The position numbers were made by a program, and so were the translations under genes. A model generated the notes under the pieces. The model saw only the letters and a list, made by a program, of their open reading frames with translations. It was not told where the DNA came from and searched no databases. Below, one piece after another: positions 35,551 to 46,500 of a stretch of DNA of 64,000 nt. The stretch covers positions 23,870,001 through 23,934,000 of the forward strand of contig NC_071338.1 of the NCBI RefSeq assembly GCF_027744825.2, written 5' to 3'. Within the stretch, counting starts at the first letter, position 1. Every line of letters begins with the position of its first letter. This DNA comes from Synchiropus splendidus. Lineage: Eukaryota > Chordata > Actinopteri > Syngnathiformes > Callionymidae.

Positions 35551-35673
35551 GTGTTGAAGAGCTGATGAGGTTTCATGAAACAGTGTCCTGATTTTCTGAG
35601 GCCACCAGATGGCACTGTCTGCTGTAAAATGTTTGGACTTGAACAGCCACTTCAGTGAAACCTCACATCATTT
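35549..35673 (-). mobile_element. Palindromic hAT MITE, copy C (half element, inverted)
   Basis: Starts TAGTGTTGAAGAGCTGATGAGGT and continues TTCATGAAACAGTGTCCTGATTTTC. It then carries the CTCF-like word AGGCCACCAGATGGCACTG at 35599-35617 (18 of 19), runs into the interior in inverse order and stops at ATCATTTCT. The second arm is missing. It directly joins the hAT-like element ending at 35550. Confidence 0.65.
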
Positions 35674-37491
35674 CTTTCTCAAGTGGTGAGACCTCAGGTT
35701 TTAAGATGTCATGGTGTACTGTACAGCGCAAGAATTTGGGGAAAGCCTAGAACTCATGAAGCACTACATTTGAGTTTAAGACAATAATGGAAATTGATGG
35801 AAATTCAAATGATTTACAAGACTCAGATGAAGGAAAACACTAGTTAAACGACAGTGTCAGTTCAACAAAGGCAATATATCTTTGAAAAAGAAAAAATGTC
35901 ATTTCAAATTCACGCGATTAGATGACCTACAGCGCGACGCATCCCTCCCGAATGCAGCCAAATAAGACTTGTCAACATTCATAACTGTTAGCAGGCCCTG
36001 TCCCGCTCCATTGTTTATTCATGCTTCTAATTCACTTTGAATTTCATCACTAAATAAAAAGGAAAAAAGAAAAAAAAAATCAATCCTCCAGCTCTGTCTC
36101 CCTTGGCAACAGGTTATAATCCATAGTTACGAAGAGCGGTTGCTAGGTGCGTTGCCGAGATACAGACCCTTCTCTCCACTGGCGCTACGTAGGAGGCCAC
36201 CGGGTCCTCTGTGATGGCAGAGAGATGAGGGACGGGTGAAAAAATGACAAGAGACGCCACAATGAGGACAGGAAATAGACGCACACACCTGTGTGAGGCC
36301 GAACAAGTGGCCGCACACAGAGACCTGGAAGACAGGCTGAAAATGAGAGCAAAGAATAGATAGTACGCAGCAAAATGGCTATAATGTGACAATCTAAGTG
36401 AGCAATCTGCGCACTTCTTCTGCCACTGAGGGTCAACGGTAAAAGAGGAAAACGGGGATTCTTTGTGAGGAAGCTGGCTGTCATGCTCCAGAATAAACAT
36501 AGAAAGAGCTGCTCTGATCACTGTCGCTGAACGCTTTGTGCGAAGGGAAAATAACTACTGCAAGACATACAGTAATGCTTGGAAGATACTGCTACTGAAA
36601 AAAGAAACACATTTGCAAAATTCCACAAAATCTTGAATTAAAAAAAAAAAAATTTTAAACATCATTCGAGTCAAGAATTTATCAATGGATTTTTTTGTCT
36701 TTTAAACCTGTAGTCATTCAACATGATATTTATGATAATTATTTTCTGATGTTTTTCATTCTGATTTTGGATTTTTCTATCCCATCTACTCTTAATACAT
36801 TGAGCTTGGACTTAATATAGATTTATCACATTTGTTTTTTTTTTTACTTTTTCCTCAAGATATTACCGATTGCTAGTGACATTTTTACTCTGTTCCTTCC
36901 AATTATATTATCCTTTTGTTAGGAAAAATGCTCATCCATAACCTCTCACTCACTCCCTGTTTTGTGTCCAAGTTCTTGACATCTACTTTTATATATAGTT
37001 GAAAATGACCATCATTTTTTGTTATATGTATATGTTGAAATTTAATAGTTATTGGCATGTTATTCCTCCACCTCCATATGTGGATTAATGAATGAATGGA
37101 TTTATTTCAGTCTGATATGTAACTAGATTAGTGACTTTCAGTGTCATATATACTGAAAATGATTAGATTGAAGACTAACAATGACTGTTTATATCAAAAT
37201 CACAATGTTCTTATATACTTGCACGAGAGTACAGTTTTAAGTGAAAGCAAAGACATGGAAGGAATATATAGATTATAAATTGTCTCTATATATTCCAAAT
37301 TAAATTATCTGTTAAAATACATTTGATCATACTCTATATGTTTATTAGGTTTTTTTTTTTTCAGCAAACTAGCTAACTAAATACGTCACATTGTGGATTG
37401 CCTCTAACCAAGTAAACAAATATATTCCTATTTCCTAAACACAGCAGCAGGGAAACATCAGACTGGATCATGGCCAATGGTTTGCTTTCAC
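35674..37491. other. No gene seen; long AT-rich stretch
   Basis: The block 36110-36520 is mixed and generates three overlapping minus frames without domains. The stretch 36600-37440 is strongly AT-rich with poly-T and poly-A runs. No repeat family was recognised. Confidence 0.45.
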
Positions 37492-37712
37492 TCGTGATGG
37501 GTAGATGAGGTATCATGAAACAGTATTGCAGGGTAAATGAAACAGTGTCCTAATTTTCAGAGGCCACCAGATGGCGCTTTTGGTTGGTAGAAATGATGTG
37601 AGGTTTCATGGAATTCATTGTTCAAGTCCAAACATTTTACAGTGGACAGTGCCTCCTGGTGGCCTCTGAAAATCAGGACACTGTTTCATGAAACATCATC
37701 GACCCATCATAA
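37492..37712 (+). mobile_element. Palindromic hAT MITE, copy D (both CTCF-like words intact)
   Basis: Starts TCGTGATGGGTAGATGAGGT and ends CATCGACCCATCATAA. The left arm is long and the right arm short. AGGCCACCAGATGGCGCTT at 37561-37579 (plus, 17 of 19) faces CAGTGCCTCCTGGTGGCCT at 37647-37665 (minus, 17 of 19). This convergent pair has starts 86 bases apart. No target duplication was found. It is the best copy for testing function. Confidence 0.75.
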
Positions 37713-38860
37713 TGAAAATTGTAACTATTCCTGTTGTTGGTTTCTCGGCGTAATTTTAGAGGGGAAAAGTGTTGCTGCATTTCATTGAGTTTTGGTGTTT
37801 GGATCGGTTACCTTTTCAGTAAAGTTTGTTTTAAACAAACTTTGGCTTCATAGCACATTCTACTCATGTCACCCGCAGTAACCAAGAGGGCATTTTCCTA
37901 AGAGGAAAATTCCTTTTCTATACAGTAGAACAACATAGTAAAGTGATCCTTAAATATTGGTGTCAGATTTATTCCCAAGTTGTATCAGCGTGAATCAAGC
38001 GGAGAGTGGACCGATTCAATGAGCGATTGTGGCTTGAAATATCTTTTAAAAAGTCCTGTAATAACTGAAAGGTGCTACACCGTCGAATTAAAGGGAAAAT
38101 CATTTTCTCATTGACTGTTGACTTTTAGAAATATCTGGATGGAATTTGGGGGTTAGTCTGAGCTGCCCTGGGTGGAATGGAATAAACAACATTGTGAAAT
38201 AGCATCCTCGCCGAACAAGCTGCTGCTCCTGATATTGCTTTTGTTTGGGCTGATCTGTGTGATCTCTCAGATGTTGCAGGTGATGACTGTGTTATTGGCA
38301 CACGTGGACGTTAAACCTGGTGCATGCTGTCTTGTTATTTATTTGTTTAAAGGCTGATCCGATTAGTATGGTGATGATAGAAGCCCGCGGGGCCGCTTCC
38401 TCCTCTCGGGTGTTCTTGTTGTTGGACAGACAGACTGGTCTTCGCTGCTGAGGCTGCAGGAGCCATCTGCTGCTCCCAGCTATGATCATCCACTCTTTCA
38501 CCTCAAGGGGGCAGTAGCACCGTGCGCACAGGCACGAAGACTCACTGCCGCTGCCAAAAACAACCACCATCATTCTATCTTTTGTCTACATCACAGTCAC
38601 AGCACTTTTTTTTTTTTTTTTTGACGTGGAAAGGACATTAGCATGATGATGAAGAAAAAGACAACTCAGTACCAACACATGGTTTTGGAGTTATAAAGCA
38701 GAATCATTCTCATAAGCAAATAAAGACTGTAACACCCTTGTGTGTGAGTTTGCCTCTCAGGTTGGGTTATTGTGCGTATATTTCACTGGTATTGTGTCAT
38801 CCGGCGAGGGAGAATATCAAGGTTATTGGCTTTTAAGCTTGCTGGAGATTATGATATCGA
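37713..38860. other. No gene seen; one isolated CTCF-like word
   Basis: Unique, with a poly-T run at 38607-38624. TCACCTCAAGGGGGCAGTA at 38498-38516 fits the CTCF core at 16 of 19 positions. Frames at 38172-38573 have no domain. Confidence 0.35.
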
Positions 38861-39243
38861 GTGTAATTGTCAAGATTCTCAGATGATCACATGCTGAGAG
38901 ATATATTGGCAGGCAGGAGCAAAGTCACACCCAAGATAGAACTACACTTATTTTTTCCAATTGCACAATATGTAAAGCGTCACACTGTTTCTCCGTGGCC
39001 GAGGGTGCCTTGCGAGGGAGTGGCAGCCTTTCCAGGCTCCAAACCCACTTGGCTGTTCCAGATCATTGTCAGGGAGTCCATCCCAGCAACTCTGTTGGGG
39101 GGACTGGACACCGGTCACCAGTCTGCCGCGGGCCATGCTGGTGTTGTAGTTGGTAAACAAGACAAGACAAAGACAGAGACCAGGCTGCTTGCACAATATA
39201 CAAGCAGTAGTCGCTTTGTCACATTGAAAAATGCCATAATGTA
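38861..39243. other. No gene seen upstream of the LINE fragment
   Basis: Possibly a continuation of the LINE on the minus strand, but I cannot read further conserved motifs. The stretch 39000-39150 is GC-richer (CCGAGGGTGCCTTGCGAGGG, GGACTGGACACCGGTCACC). A plus frame across it (38867-39340) shows no domain and ends in antisense LINE. Confidence 0.35.
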
Positions 39244-39636
39244 TCACTGTCTATGTGGCCATATCGTCCGCAATCCTGTCTGTTTGCGCCATCCACTTGT
39301 GACGTCATTAAAACAGGGTTGGACAGCAGCCACGCCTTGAGAGTTATGTATGGGGAAGTGCCAGTGGAAAGACACTGGGTGCTGCAGGATGATTTGTCCA
39401 AGAGGTTGCGTGTAGATTGAAAACACAAAGGGTCCTAAAATGGAACCTTGAGGTACAACACAGGTGAAGCTGGCTGGGGATGAAGAGAAGCTTCCTCTGA
39501 CTGAAGGTGTCCTGTCAGAGAGATATGACTGGAACCAGCTAAGAGCAGTGTCTTCGATTCCCACCCAGGAGCGAAGCCAGTCCAATAAAATGTCATGGTC
39601 GACAGTATTGACCACTGAACTAAGATCTACTAGCAT
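39244..39636 (-). pseudogene. LINE reverse-transcriptase fragment (L2/Rex-type)
   Basis: The minus frame of 130 codons reads MLVDLSSVVNTVDHDILLDW, then VGIEDTALSWFQSYLSDRT and VPQGSILGPFVFSIYTQPLG. These correspond to LDLSAAFDTVDH (motif A, here with Asn for the usual Asp), GTALSWF.SYL and GVPQGS.LGPLLF (motif B) of L2-like or Rex-like non-LTR retrotransposons. The next block should be YADD, but is replaced by FHWHFPIHNS, so the catalytic motif is lost by frameshift. CFNDV resembles the following CLNDIK. The stop and flanks give a 5' and 3' truncated relic. Confidence 0.75.
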
Positions 39637-39654
39637 TAAAATGGAGTCGTGGTC

Positions 39655-39757
39655 TTAGTAGGAGGTAACCAGACAGTTTTTGACTGGTCTCAATAAAAAG
39701 TCCAGAATCTGGTCTTGGTCGAGTCCAACTCGAGACAGAGACCCGCACTTCTAACAC
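39655..39757. repeat. Short dispersed repeat (TTCTAACACT end)
   Basis: GGTCTTAGTAGG, TGACTGGTCTCAAT, CTGGTCTTGGTCGAGTCC and ACTCGAGACAGAGACC end in CTTCTAACACT. This is the inverse of the AGTGTT end at 3092-3220. It lies immediately upstream (in plus coordinates, downstream) of the RT fragment and may have inserted beside it. Confidence 0.3.
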
Positions 39758-39807
39758 TACCACATACCATCACTCCCGCACAGACAAGTTATAAGTCATC
39801 TTTTTAC

Positions 39808-39975
39808 CTCTGCAAGCTTTTGGACTGTAGGAGGAAACCAGAGGAAGAACGCGGTGTCATTCATTTGGATATTTAATTTGAGAGCTTTCTGTCACTAGAA
39901 CATCATTAGAAAAGACAAAGGGAAGGTCGTGTTGACCATGAAGTTGGAATGTTTTCCCAGTGCTTTATGCTGGTT
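39808..39975 (-). mobile_element. L2-type repeat fragment, minus strand
   Basis: GCTTTTGGACTGTAGGAGGAAACCAGAGGAAGAACGC matches the TTTTTGGACTGTGGGAGGAAGCCGGAG word of the fish L2-like repeat read in the complementary direction. ACCATGAAGTTGGAATG and TTTTCCCAGTGC follow loosely. The ends are lost. Confidence 0.4.
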
Positions 39976-40095
39976 GACCCGAAAAAAAAAAAAAAAAGAA
40001 TTAAATTTAAGCCTGTTTCACATGTCCCTTCACAATTTCAAAGTGAGTCATTTAAAATGTTGAAGCTGACTCAGCCCAAAAAAAGTAGAAGCTAA

Positions 40096-40131
<36 letters not shown>

Positions 40132-41855
40132 AAATTTATTTGGATTGTTTTAAAAAGTGAAAAAGTTTTTTTTTTTAGCACTGAAAGAAACCAAGAAATT
40201 ACCCAGATGTAGTCATTATCATTTCAATTTATTTCAATGCAATATTTTAATTATATTCCATCAATGCAAGACAAGATGTTAATGTACTTGTTTCCACCTC
40301 CTCTTCGTCTGTTGTCCTCTGAGCATTCTTATGTGAACAACCAAATTTCCAGTTTTCCTTTATAAGCATGATACGGTGAAGAGCATTTATGGGGTGTCAA
40401 ACCATCACTATACTGTAGTTTTGTAAATAAATATGAGTAAAAATGAGCTCCCCAGCTGAAGGTAGGCTTTCCTCGTTTCAATGTTACTATCCTGTTTTGC
40501 CACAACTTAACCCTTGATTCTTGCAGGATTTACAGCATTTTGTTACAGCAGTGTGACGCCAATGTTGCTATTTTCAACTGGGCGAAATGTGTTTCTTCAA
40601 CAGAATCAATTTTATCCGGTCCCTCTGAATATCTTTGTTTGAGCCCATCATAATGCCGAAAAACAAGCCAAAATAAGGAATAAAATATCAGTACGCCTGT
40701 GCTCCATTATGTAGATAAAATAAAGACATTGTTTTGGGATCATCTTTTTTGTTACCATTTACAACCTGGTTCGGCAATCACCATCTTAAGAAGAGATGAA
40801 AATTCAGCTGCTGAAGTGGGTTTATTGTTATTATTCCTCGGCACATAAGCGGTGTCAATACGAAGAGACTAGTCGGGTGAAACAATAGAGGCACCTCTGG
40901 CTAAGTGTCTCTCAGCCCCAGCTCTCTTTGTGGACAGACCGCCATTGGCTGATGGGGATGACACTCCTAATTGGATTCAACTCTTAATTGAAACATAATA
41001 AAAATGCATCAGTAGACGTGGTGGCGACAATTACCTCATGCAAATCTCTTGATGAATTGACGTGAGAGGCGTAATTTGCAGCTGTTTAAAAAAAACAAAA
41101 AGAAAAAAAAAAAAAACCCACATTGATTTCTCCTGGAACGACATCAATGTAAATCAGCTCACACGCAGGCGTCGACTTGCACGAGGAGAACATCTCTCTC
41201 TGGCCGCCCATCTCCGTTTGAAGGCCTGGTGGTGAAATGGAAACATCTGCAGCCTTTCGGGTGTGTGTGGAAGATTGCACCTTGTCTTTGTTTAATAAAG
41301 ATTTGCGAGGGAAACAATGGTTAGCGCTTGTTGCTTTTAGCGTGACGCCGATAAGAGCTCCGGTTTTAGCAAGGCACCGCGTTCCTCTGCCCTCGTGATA
41401 GGAAGTAGATGAAAGCGGAACATCATTCTGTTTGCCGAACACAAACAAAGAAACTGAGATCTGCTCCGCCGTGTCTGAACCCCTCACCAAAAACAAGGGC
41501 CACCGTGTGTGTCCCAGTGGTTGATTCTCTGGAACCATTCTCCCAAACACAGTCTCCAAAGTAAGGAACGTATCTCATCTAGCAAACTGGTGATTACAAC
41601 TGAGAAACAAGGTCTTTTACATCTTAATCTCCTCGTTGAAAGGCAGCCTCAGGTGGTGTCGGCAAATATCTTCTCAGAAATGCCAAGCTTGCCCACTTCG
41701 TTGTTGGTTTCGTTGATGGGTATTTTGTGTTATTTTTGGGGGAAAAGAAACTAAAGTTGCCTCCTTGTAAATAGAATTCCAGTTTTAGACTTTTTTTTAT
41801 TTTACTTGCAGTAAAGGATGAGATGTGACTCGTGAAATACCCACCACAGTTACCA
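39976..41855. other. No gene seen; ATT microsatellite
   Basis: Poly-A at 39981-39995. An (ATT)n run of about eleven units lies at 40097-40131. The remainder is unique. The stretch 40960-41085 looks like a regulatory element and is listed separately. A 157-codon minus frame (41086-41559) includes a poly-A-encoded FFFFSFCFF end and has no domain. It is rejected as a gene. Confidence 0.45.
40955..41085. promoter_or_regulatory. Candidate conserved non-coding element
   Basis: The block holds CCTAATTGGATTC, CTTAATTGAAACATAAT, GACAATTACCTCATGCAAATC (octamer ATGCAAAT), GATGAATTGACG and GTAATTTGCAGCTG within about 130 bases. No open frame crosses it. Dense TAATTG and octamer words are typical of POU/homeodomain-bound enhancers. 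Inference from motif density only. Confidence 0.38.
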
Positions 41856-41856
41856 C

Positions 41857-42068
41857 TAGTGATGGGTAGATAAGGCATCATGAAACAGTGTTGCAGGGTT
41901 GATGAAACAGTCTCTTAACTTTAAGGGGCCACTAGACTTGGTTTAGAAATGTCATGAGGTTTCATGGAAATTGTTGTTCAAGTCCAAACATTTTACATCA
42001 GACAGCGCCATCTGGTGGCCTCTGAAAATCAGGACACTGTTTCATGACACCTCATCTACCCATCAATG
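41857..42068 (+). mobile_element. Palindromic hAT MITE, copy E (perfect 8-bp duplication)
   Basis: Starts TAGTGATGGGTAGATAAGG and ends CTCATCTACCCATCAATG. GTTACCAC occurs exactly on both sides (41849-41856 and 42069-42076). This perfect 8-bp target-site duplication places the family in the hAT superfamily. The left CTCF-like word is deleted (GGCCACTAGACTTGG). The right is intact on the minus strand (42003-42021, 18 of 19). Long left arm, short right arm. Probably the youngest copy. Confidence 0.85.
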
Positions 42069-42866
42069 GTTACCACTCCTGTTTGCCTCTAGAATGCACG
42101 AGTCTTCTGCTCTCCATTTTACCCATAACACATCAAGCAGGATTCATGTTTTGCTCTCTTAGTTCGGGTGAACGTGTGTTCATGAACATCAGAGAGCAAA
42201 ATGCTTCTGCAATACATGACAATGCATTTGAGTCATTTGAGATTGTGACAGAGGAGTAGCAGCTGGATGGAGTTGAGGATGCTTCTTCAGAGTCACACGA
42301 CAGGGAGTTGCCCTTTTTCGGACAAAGTATGGTGAAAATGGTGGAACCAGGTAAACGCAGGAAACTAGGAAGCATTTCATTCTGCAGATCCTTTTATACA
42401 AAGCAATTTGCTGTGCAAGTGAAGGTCCAGAAGGCTAATAGTCGCAGCACAGCACCAGATGGTGATTGGGTAGATTTAGAGATCTTCCCAGCTGTAGTCC
42501 ACATGTTGTCAGGTTGTTCTGCTGAAGTGCTGCTGACATCTTGACACAGCAATATTTTTTTCAAGTCTTGCGCGACATCTACGGTAGGAACTCCCAGTAT
42601 ATTGCTGTTCACATTATTTTTTAATATTATTGTTTGTCGTGACACATCTTTTGACAGGTTATTAAACATGAACTAAACTATGGGTGGGTGAGTCATGCAG
42701 CAATATCAAACTGAACTATGTTTTGCCTCGGTTTCAATCGACAGTAGGTGAAGAGGAGATTGGAGGCGGGGTGGAACGGTTGGAGTAGACTGTTCGGGAT
42801 GATCTGTGAGAGTAGGGTGGCAACAAGTGCGACTTTACAGGACAGTCGACGAAGAGAGGCAGCTCA
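42069..42866. other. No gene seen
   Basis: Unique. Frames on both strands at 42133-42669 have no recognisable domain. The stretch 42120-42540 has a fairly even composition but no splice or codon signal I can support. Confidence 0.4.
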
Positions 42867-42870
42867 TGTT

Positions 42871-42965
42871 TCAGAATCAGAATCAGAATCAGAATAGAAT
42901 TTATTGCCATGGCCCACCAACTAGGAAAGTGTTTCGAAATAAAGTGCTGTTAATAAATAAAATAA
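42871..42965 (+). mobile_element. LINE 3' tail with (CAGAAT)n start
   Basis: Four tandem CAGAAT units (42873-42896) run into AGAATTTATTGCCATGG, then GGAAAGTGTTTCG and an A-rich end, AATAAAATAAAATAAT. This is the tail type in which a short tandem leads into TTTATTGCCA(T/A)GG, common for non-LTR elements in fish. No coding part remains. Confidence 0.45.
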
Positions 42966-44499
42966 AATAATATGACCAGAGAGGATTAAGAAAGGAAGCA
43001 GCCGACAGTCTATGTTTGAGTTCTGAGTTGACAAAGTTGCACTCAATGTGCAACATTACTTTACCTTTACAAACTACATACCCAGCTGTGGCACCCGTGC
43101 TATGTAGCAGCCCTTATTACCCTTGAATGGAGGGAACTCTTTCTGTTTGGATAAAGGCAAAATTATCCAAACGCCGCACCTCAATTTTGTAAAAATGAGA
43201 TGTGAAGATTGCAAATTACTTTTACATTTTGATGTGACTGCTCAGGAAACTCATATTAAAGTTTCCCTTCAAGAGTGATTGCATTGTTTTCCAGATTTTT
43301 ATTTTGGTTTGCTGCTATTCATCTTTTTTGACAGTTTGAGGTGAACATTTGATTATAAATATGGCCGTCCTACTTTCACTTTCTGTTGCCGCACGTGACT
43401 AAATCTTCACCAAACCATCCACATTTTCTGGGAAGCTGCTTCAGCTTTGAGTTTGAATAGCTAATTCATTGTTCTTTTTTTCTTTTCTCACCAGTCCTGT
43501 CAGCTGGACATTCTGCCACATATGAAGGCGCTTTTTCCTATTGCCACACCACGTTCAGTTAATTGTGTCCCTATCAGTTTGGTGAAATAATGAGTTGTCA
43601 TAGCAACATGCTAACCGGAGCCCTCACTGAACATGTTACTGAGGCTCGAGCCCAGAGTGGAATGACTGACATGCAACTTTGGATTACGCTGAACTTGGCG
43701 TGGAGCTGTGTGCAGAGGAAAATAAAACGGTGTTACACCAGAAAAGCAGCGATTGCATCTACCACACCTGACCTACCCTGCCCCAAAAGGAGCGAAAACA
43801 AAATTGAACACTTGCTAAATTCAGCTACCTCATACTCTGGAGGCTGTGGTTGGTCCATGTCTAAAGGTAAATGGGCCAATCAGCTCTGGAGCGCTGTGGC
43901 TGTTCCTAGATGCTTGAGCGGAACCAAGGGCAAATGAAAGCGTTGCCTCCGAGTTGCATCATTTTCTTCCTCACAGCTCTATTAGTAGGCTCGCCGCGGT
44001 GTCTCTTTGCTCCTCTCTGTGAAGAATTAGGCACACTTCCTGCAGTGATATGTCTTTTTATGAACCACAGTGGCACCATGTGTGCCACTTCCTACGGGGA
44101 CAATCCACCACTGAGTTACAAGGAGAGCTGCTATATCAGGATCTCTGCGGGCAAACAAAGAGAAGTTGATCAAACAAAGGACAAATGAAAACGGGAGCAA
44201 CTTAGGATGACGACGGAAATTAATCAGATGTCCTATGGTGGAACATTATGTTGGTCTGTCTGAGAAAGTGAATGACCTTGGCATAAACTGGCCCCTAGAC
44301 TCAGTGGTCTGCAAGTGGAATATAACATGAATATTGTTTTAAATTGTATTTAAATAATGGTCTTTCAGGGGGTCATTACGAGTGATGAAATCACAAGTCA
44401 CGAAAAGGAAAATATTCTAGAAACAGTGGTGTTTTTTTGGTCTGAAAAATGTCATGCAGTTTTGGGGCATTGGGGGCACTGGTGAGCCGACTGGCTCTC
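42966..44499. other. No gene seen
   Basis: Unique. The 124-codon plus frame (43563-43937) and its neighbours on both strands overlap in other frames and have no domain. The stretch 43900-44110 is GC-richer. No splice-site pair supports an exon. Confidence 0.4.
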
Positions 44500-44832
44500 T
44501 TCACTGTTCATTAGAGTCTCCTTGCCGGCAGTGGGTCCCTGTTAAAAGAGCACATGATTGTGGTGGGACCTTGTTCAATTTGTGGAGGAAGTACAGATGT
44601 TTCGACCGGTGTTTTTGCTCCTGAATGGTCCCTACTGAGGCTGGGAAATCAGTGCTGTTCCCGCAGTGTGGGTGTGGGAGGTGATGTGTTGGTCCTCTCC
44701 TGAAGTCCTCCACCATCTCTTTGGTACTTCCCACTTTTAAAAAAGGAGAATGTGGTTTTTACTAGACTGGACCAACCGGCTCACCAATGATGGCGCCCTC
44801 TACAGTGGTGTCATTGGCAAGTTTGTGGAGGG
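44500..44832 (-). pseudogene. Rex1/CR1-like LINE reverse-transcriptase fragment
   Basis: On the minus strand, KLANDTTVEGAI (44818-44783) corresponds to K(F)ADDTTVVGLI, the catalytic YADD-like motif, here with Asn for the first Asp. After two stops, STKEMVEDFRR (about 44730) matches the NKTKE(M/I)VVDFRR block. KHLYFLHKLNKV (about 44610-44575) matches QRLYFLRRLK.F. Several frame breaks separate them. The typical order of CR1/Rex1 LINEs is preserved but the copy is dead. Upstream (44833-45068) the minus frame does not match the expected motif-B block. Confidence 0.65.
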
Positions 44833-45227
44833 GCTAAAATGAGCGGATGTCCACTGATGACTGTGAACAAATACGTAACAAACATGGAGGCTAATTTAAT
44901 GTAGTCTAATGTAATATATATTTGCTGCGTTCGGAAACATTGTTGACTGTGTTGCAGGCTTAAATTGTGGGTGTGGTGAGTGAGAACCAGGGATTCTGTT
45001 GTCGCTGCGAAGTGACCACCAACATATCCCTGTGGGAGAGTCTGGAGTTCAACCCTGTACAGTAACATAATCGTCTAGCAGCAAAAGGCCTCTCATCCAC
45101 GATTTATTTCAGTGTTGACTCGAACAATGTTAAATTATTCAGTTTTAGCTCTGTCCTTGGTCCTATTCTCTTTCATGAGCTTCTTGACCTCCCAACTCAC
45201 CATGATGCAAACCAGGAAACACAGGAT
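44833..45227. other. No gene seen
   Basis: No further LINE motif is readable. Unique sequence leading into the microsatellite. Confidence 0.35.
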
Positions 45228-46254
<1,027 letters not shown>

Positions 46255-46500
46255 GGAGATGGCAGCAGCCTGTCCGACTCTGATTAAGGGCCCGGCTCTC
46301 CCAGCGGCCGCGCGCTGCTCTGGGTTCATTCGATCTCGCCCTTGATTACTCTATTGGTCGCATTGATTGAAGGGGAACTTTAATGACCTATTATTCCAAG
46401 TGTTAATCAGGTGTTGACAGACAGCTCACTGCAGGAGCGGCCAGACGGTGGTCCGGAATTAACGGAACCCGCCGGACCCCCGGCGCGTCCTGGAATCATT
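46255..46500. promoter_or_regulatory. Candidate conserved non-coding element, GC-rich with homeobox words
   Basis: Words in order: CTGATTAAGGGCCC, AGCGGCCGCGCGCTGC, CTTGATTACTC, GCATTGATTGAAGG, CTTTAATGACC, AGTGTTAATCAGG, TGACAGACAGCTC and GGAATTAACGG. TGATT and TGACAG words are typical of PBX and MEIS/TGIF binding, and TAAT words of homeodomains. No frame crosses it. Regulatory role is inference. Confidence 0.35.

Noticed and set aside
38867..39340. 157-codon plus frame
   Set aside because: No domain, and it runs into the antisense of the RT fragment at 39244-39636.
41086..41559. 157-codon minus frame
   Set aside because: Its C-terminus is encoded by a poly-A run and it has no domain or splice context.
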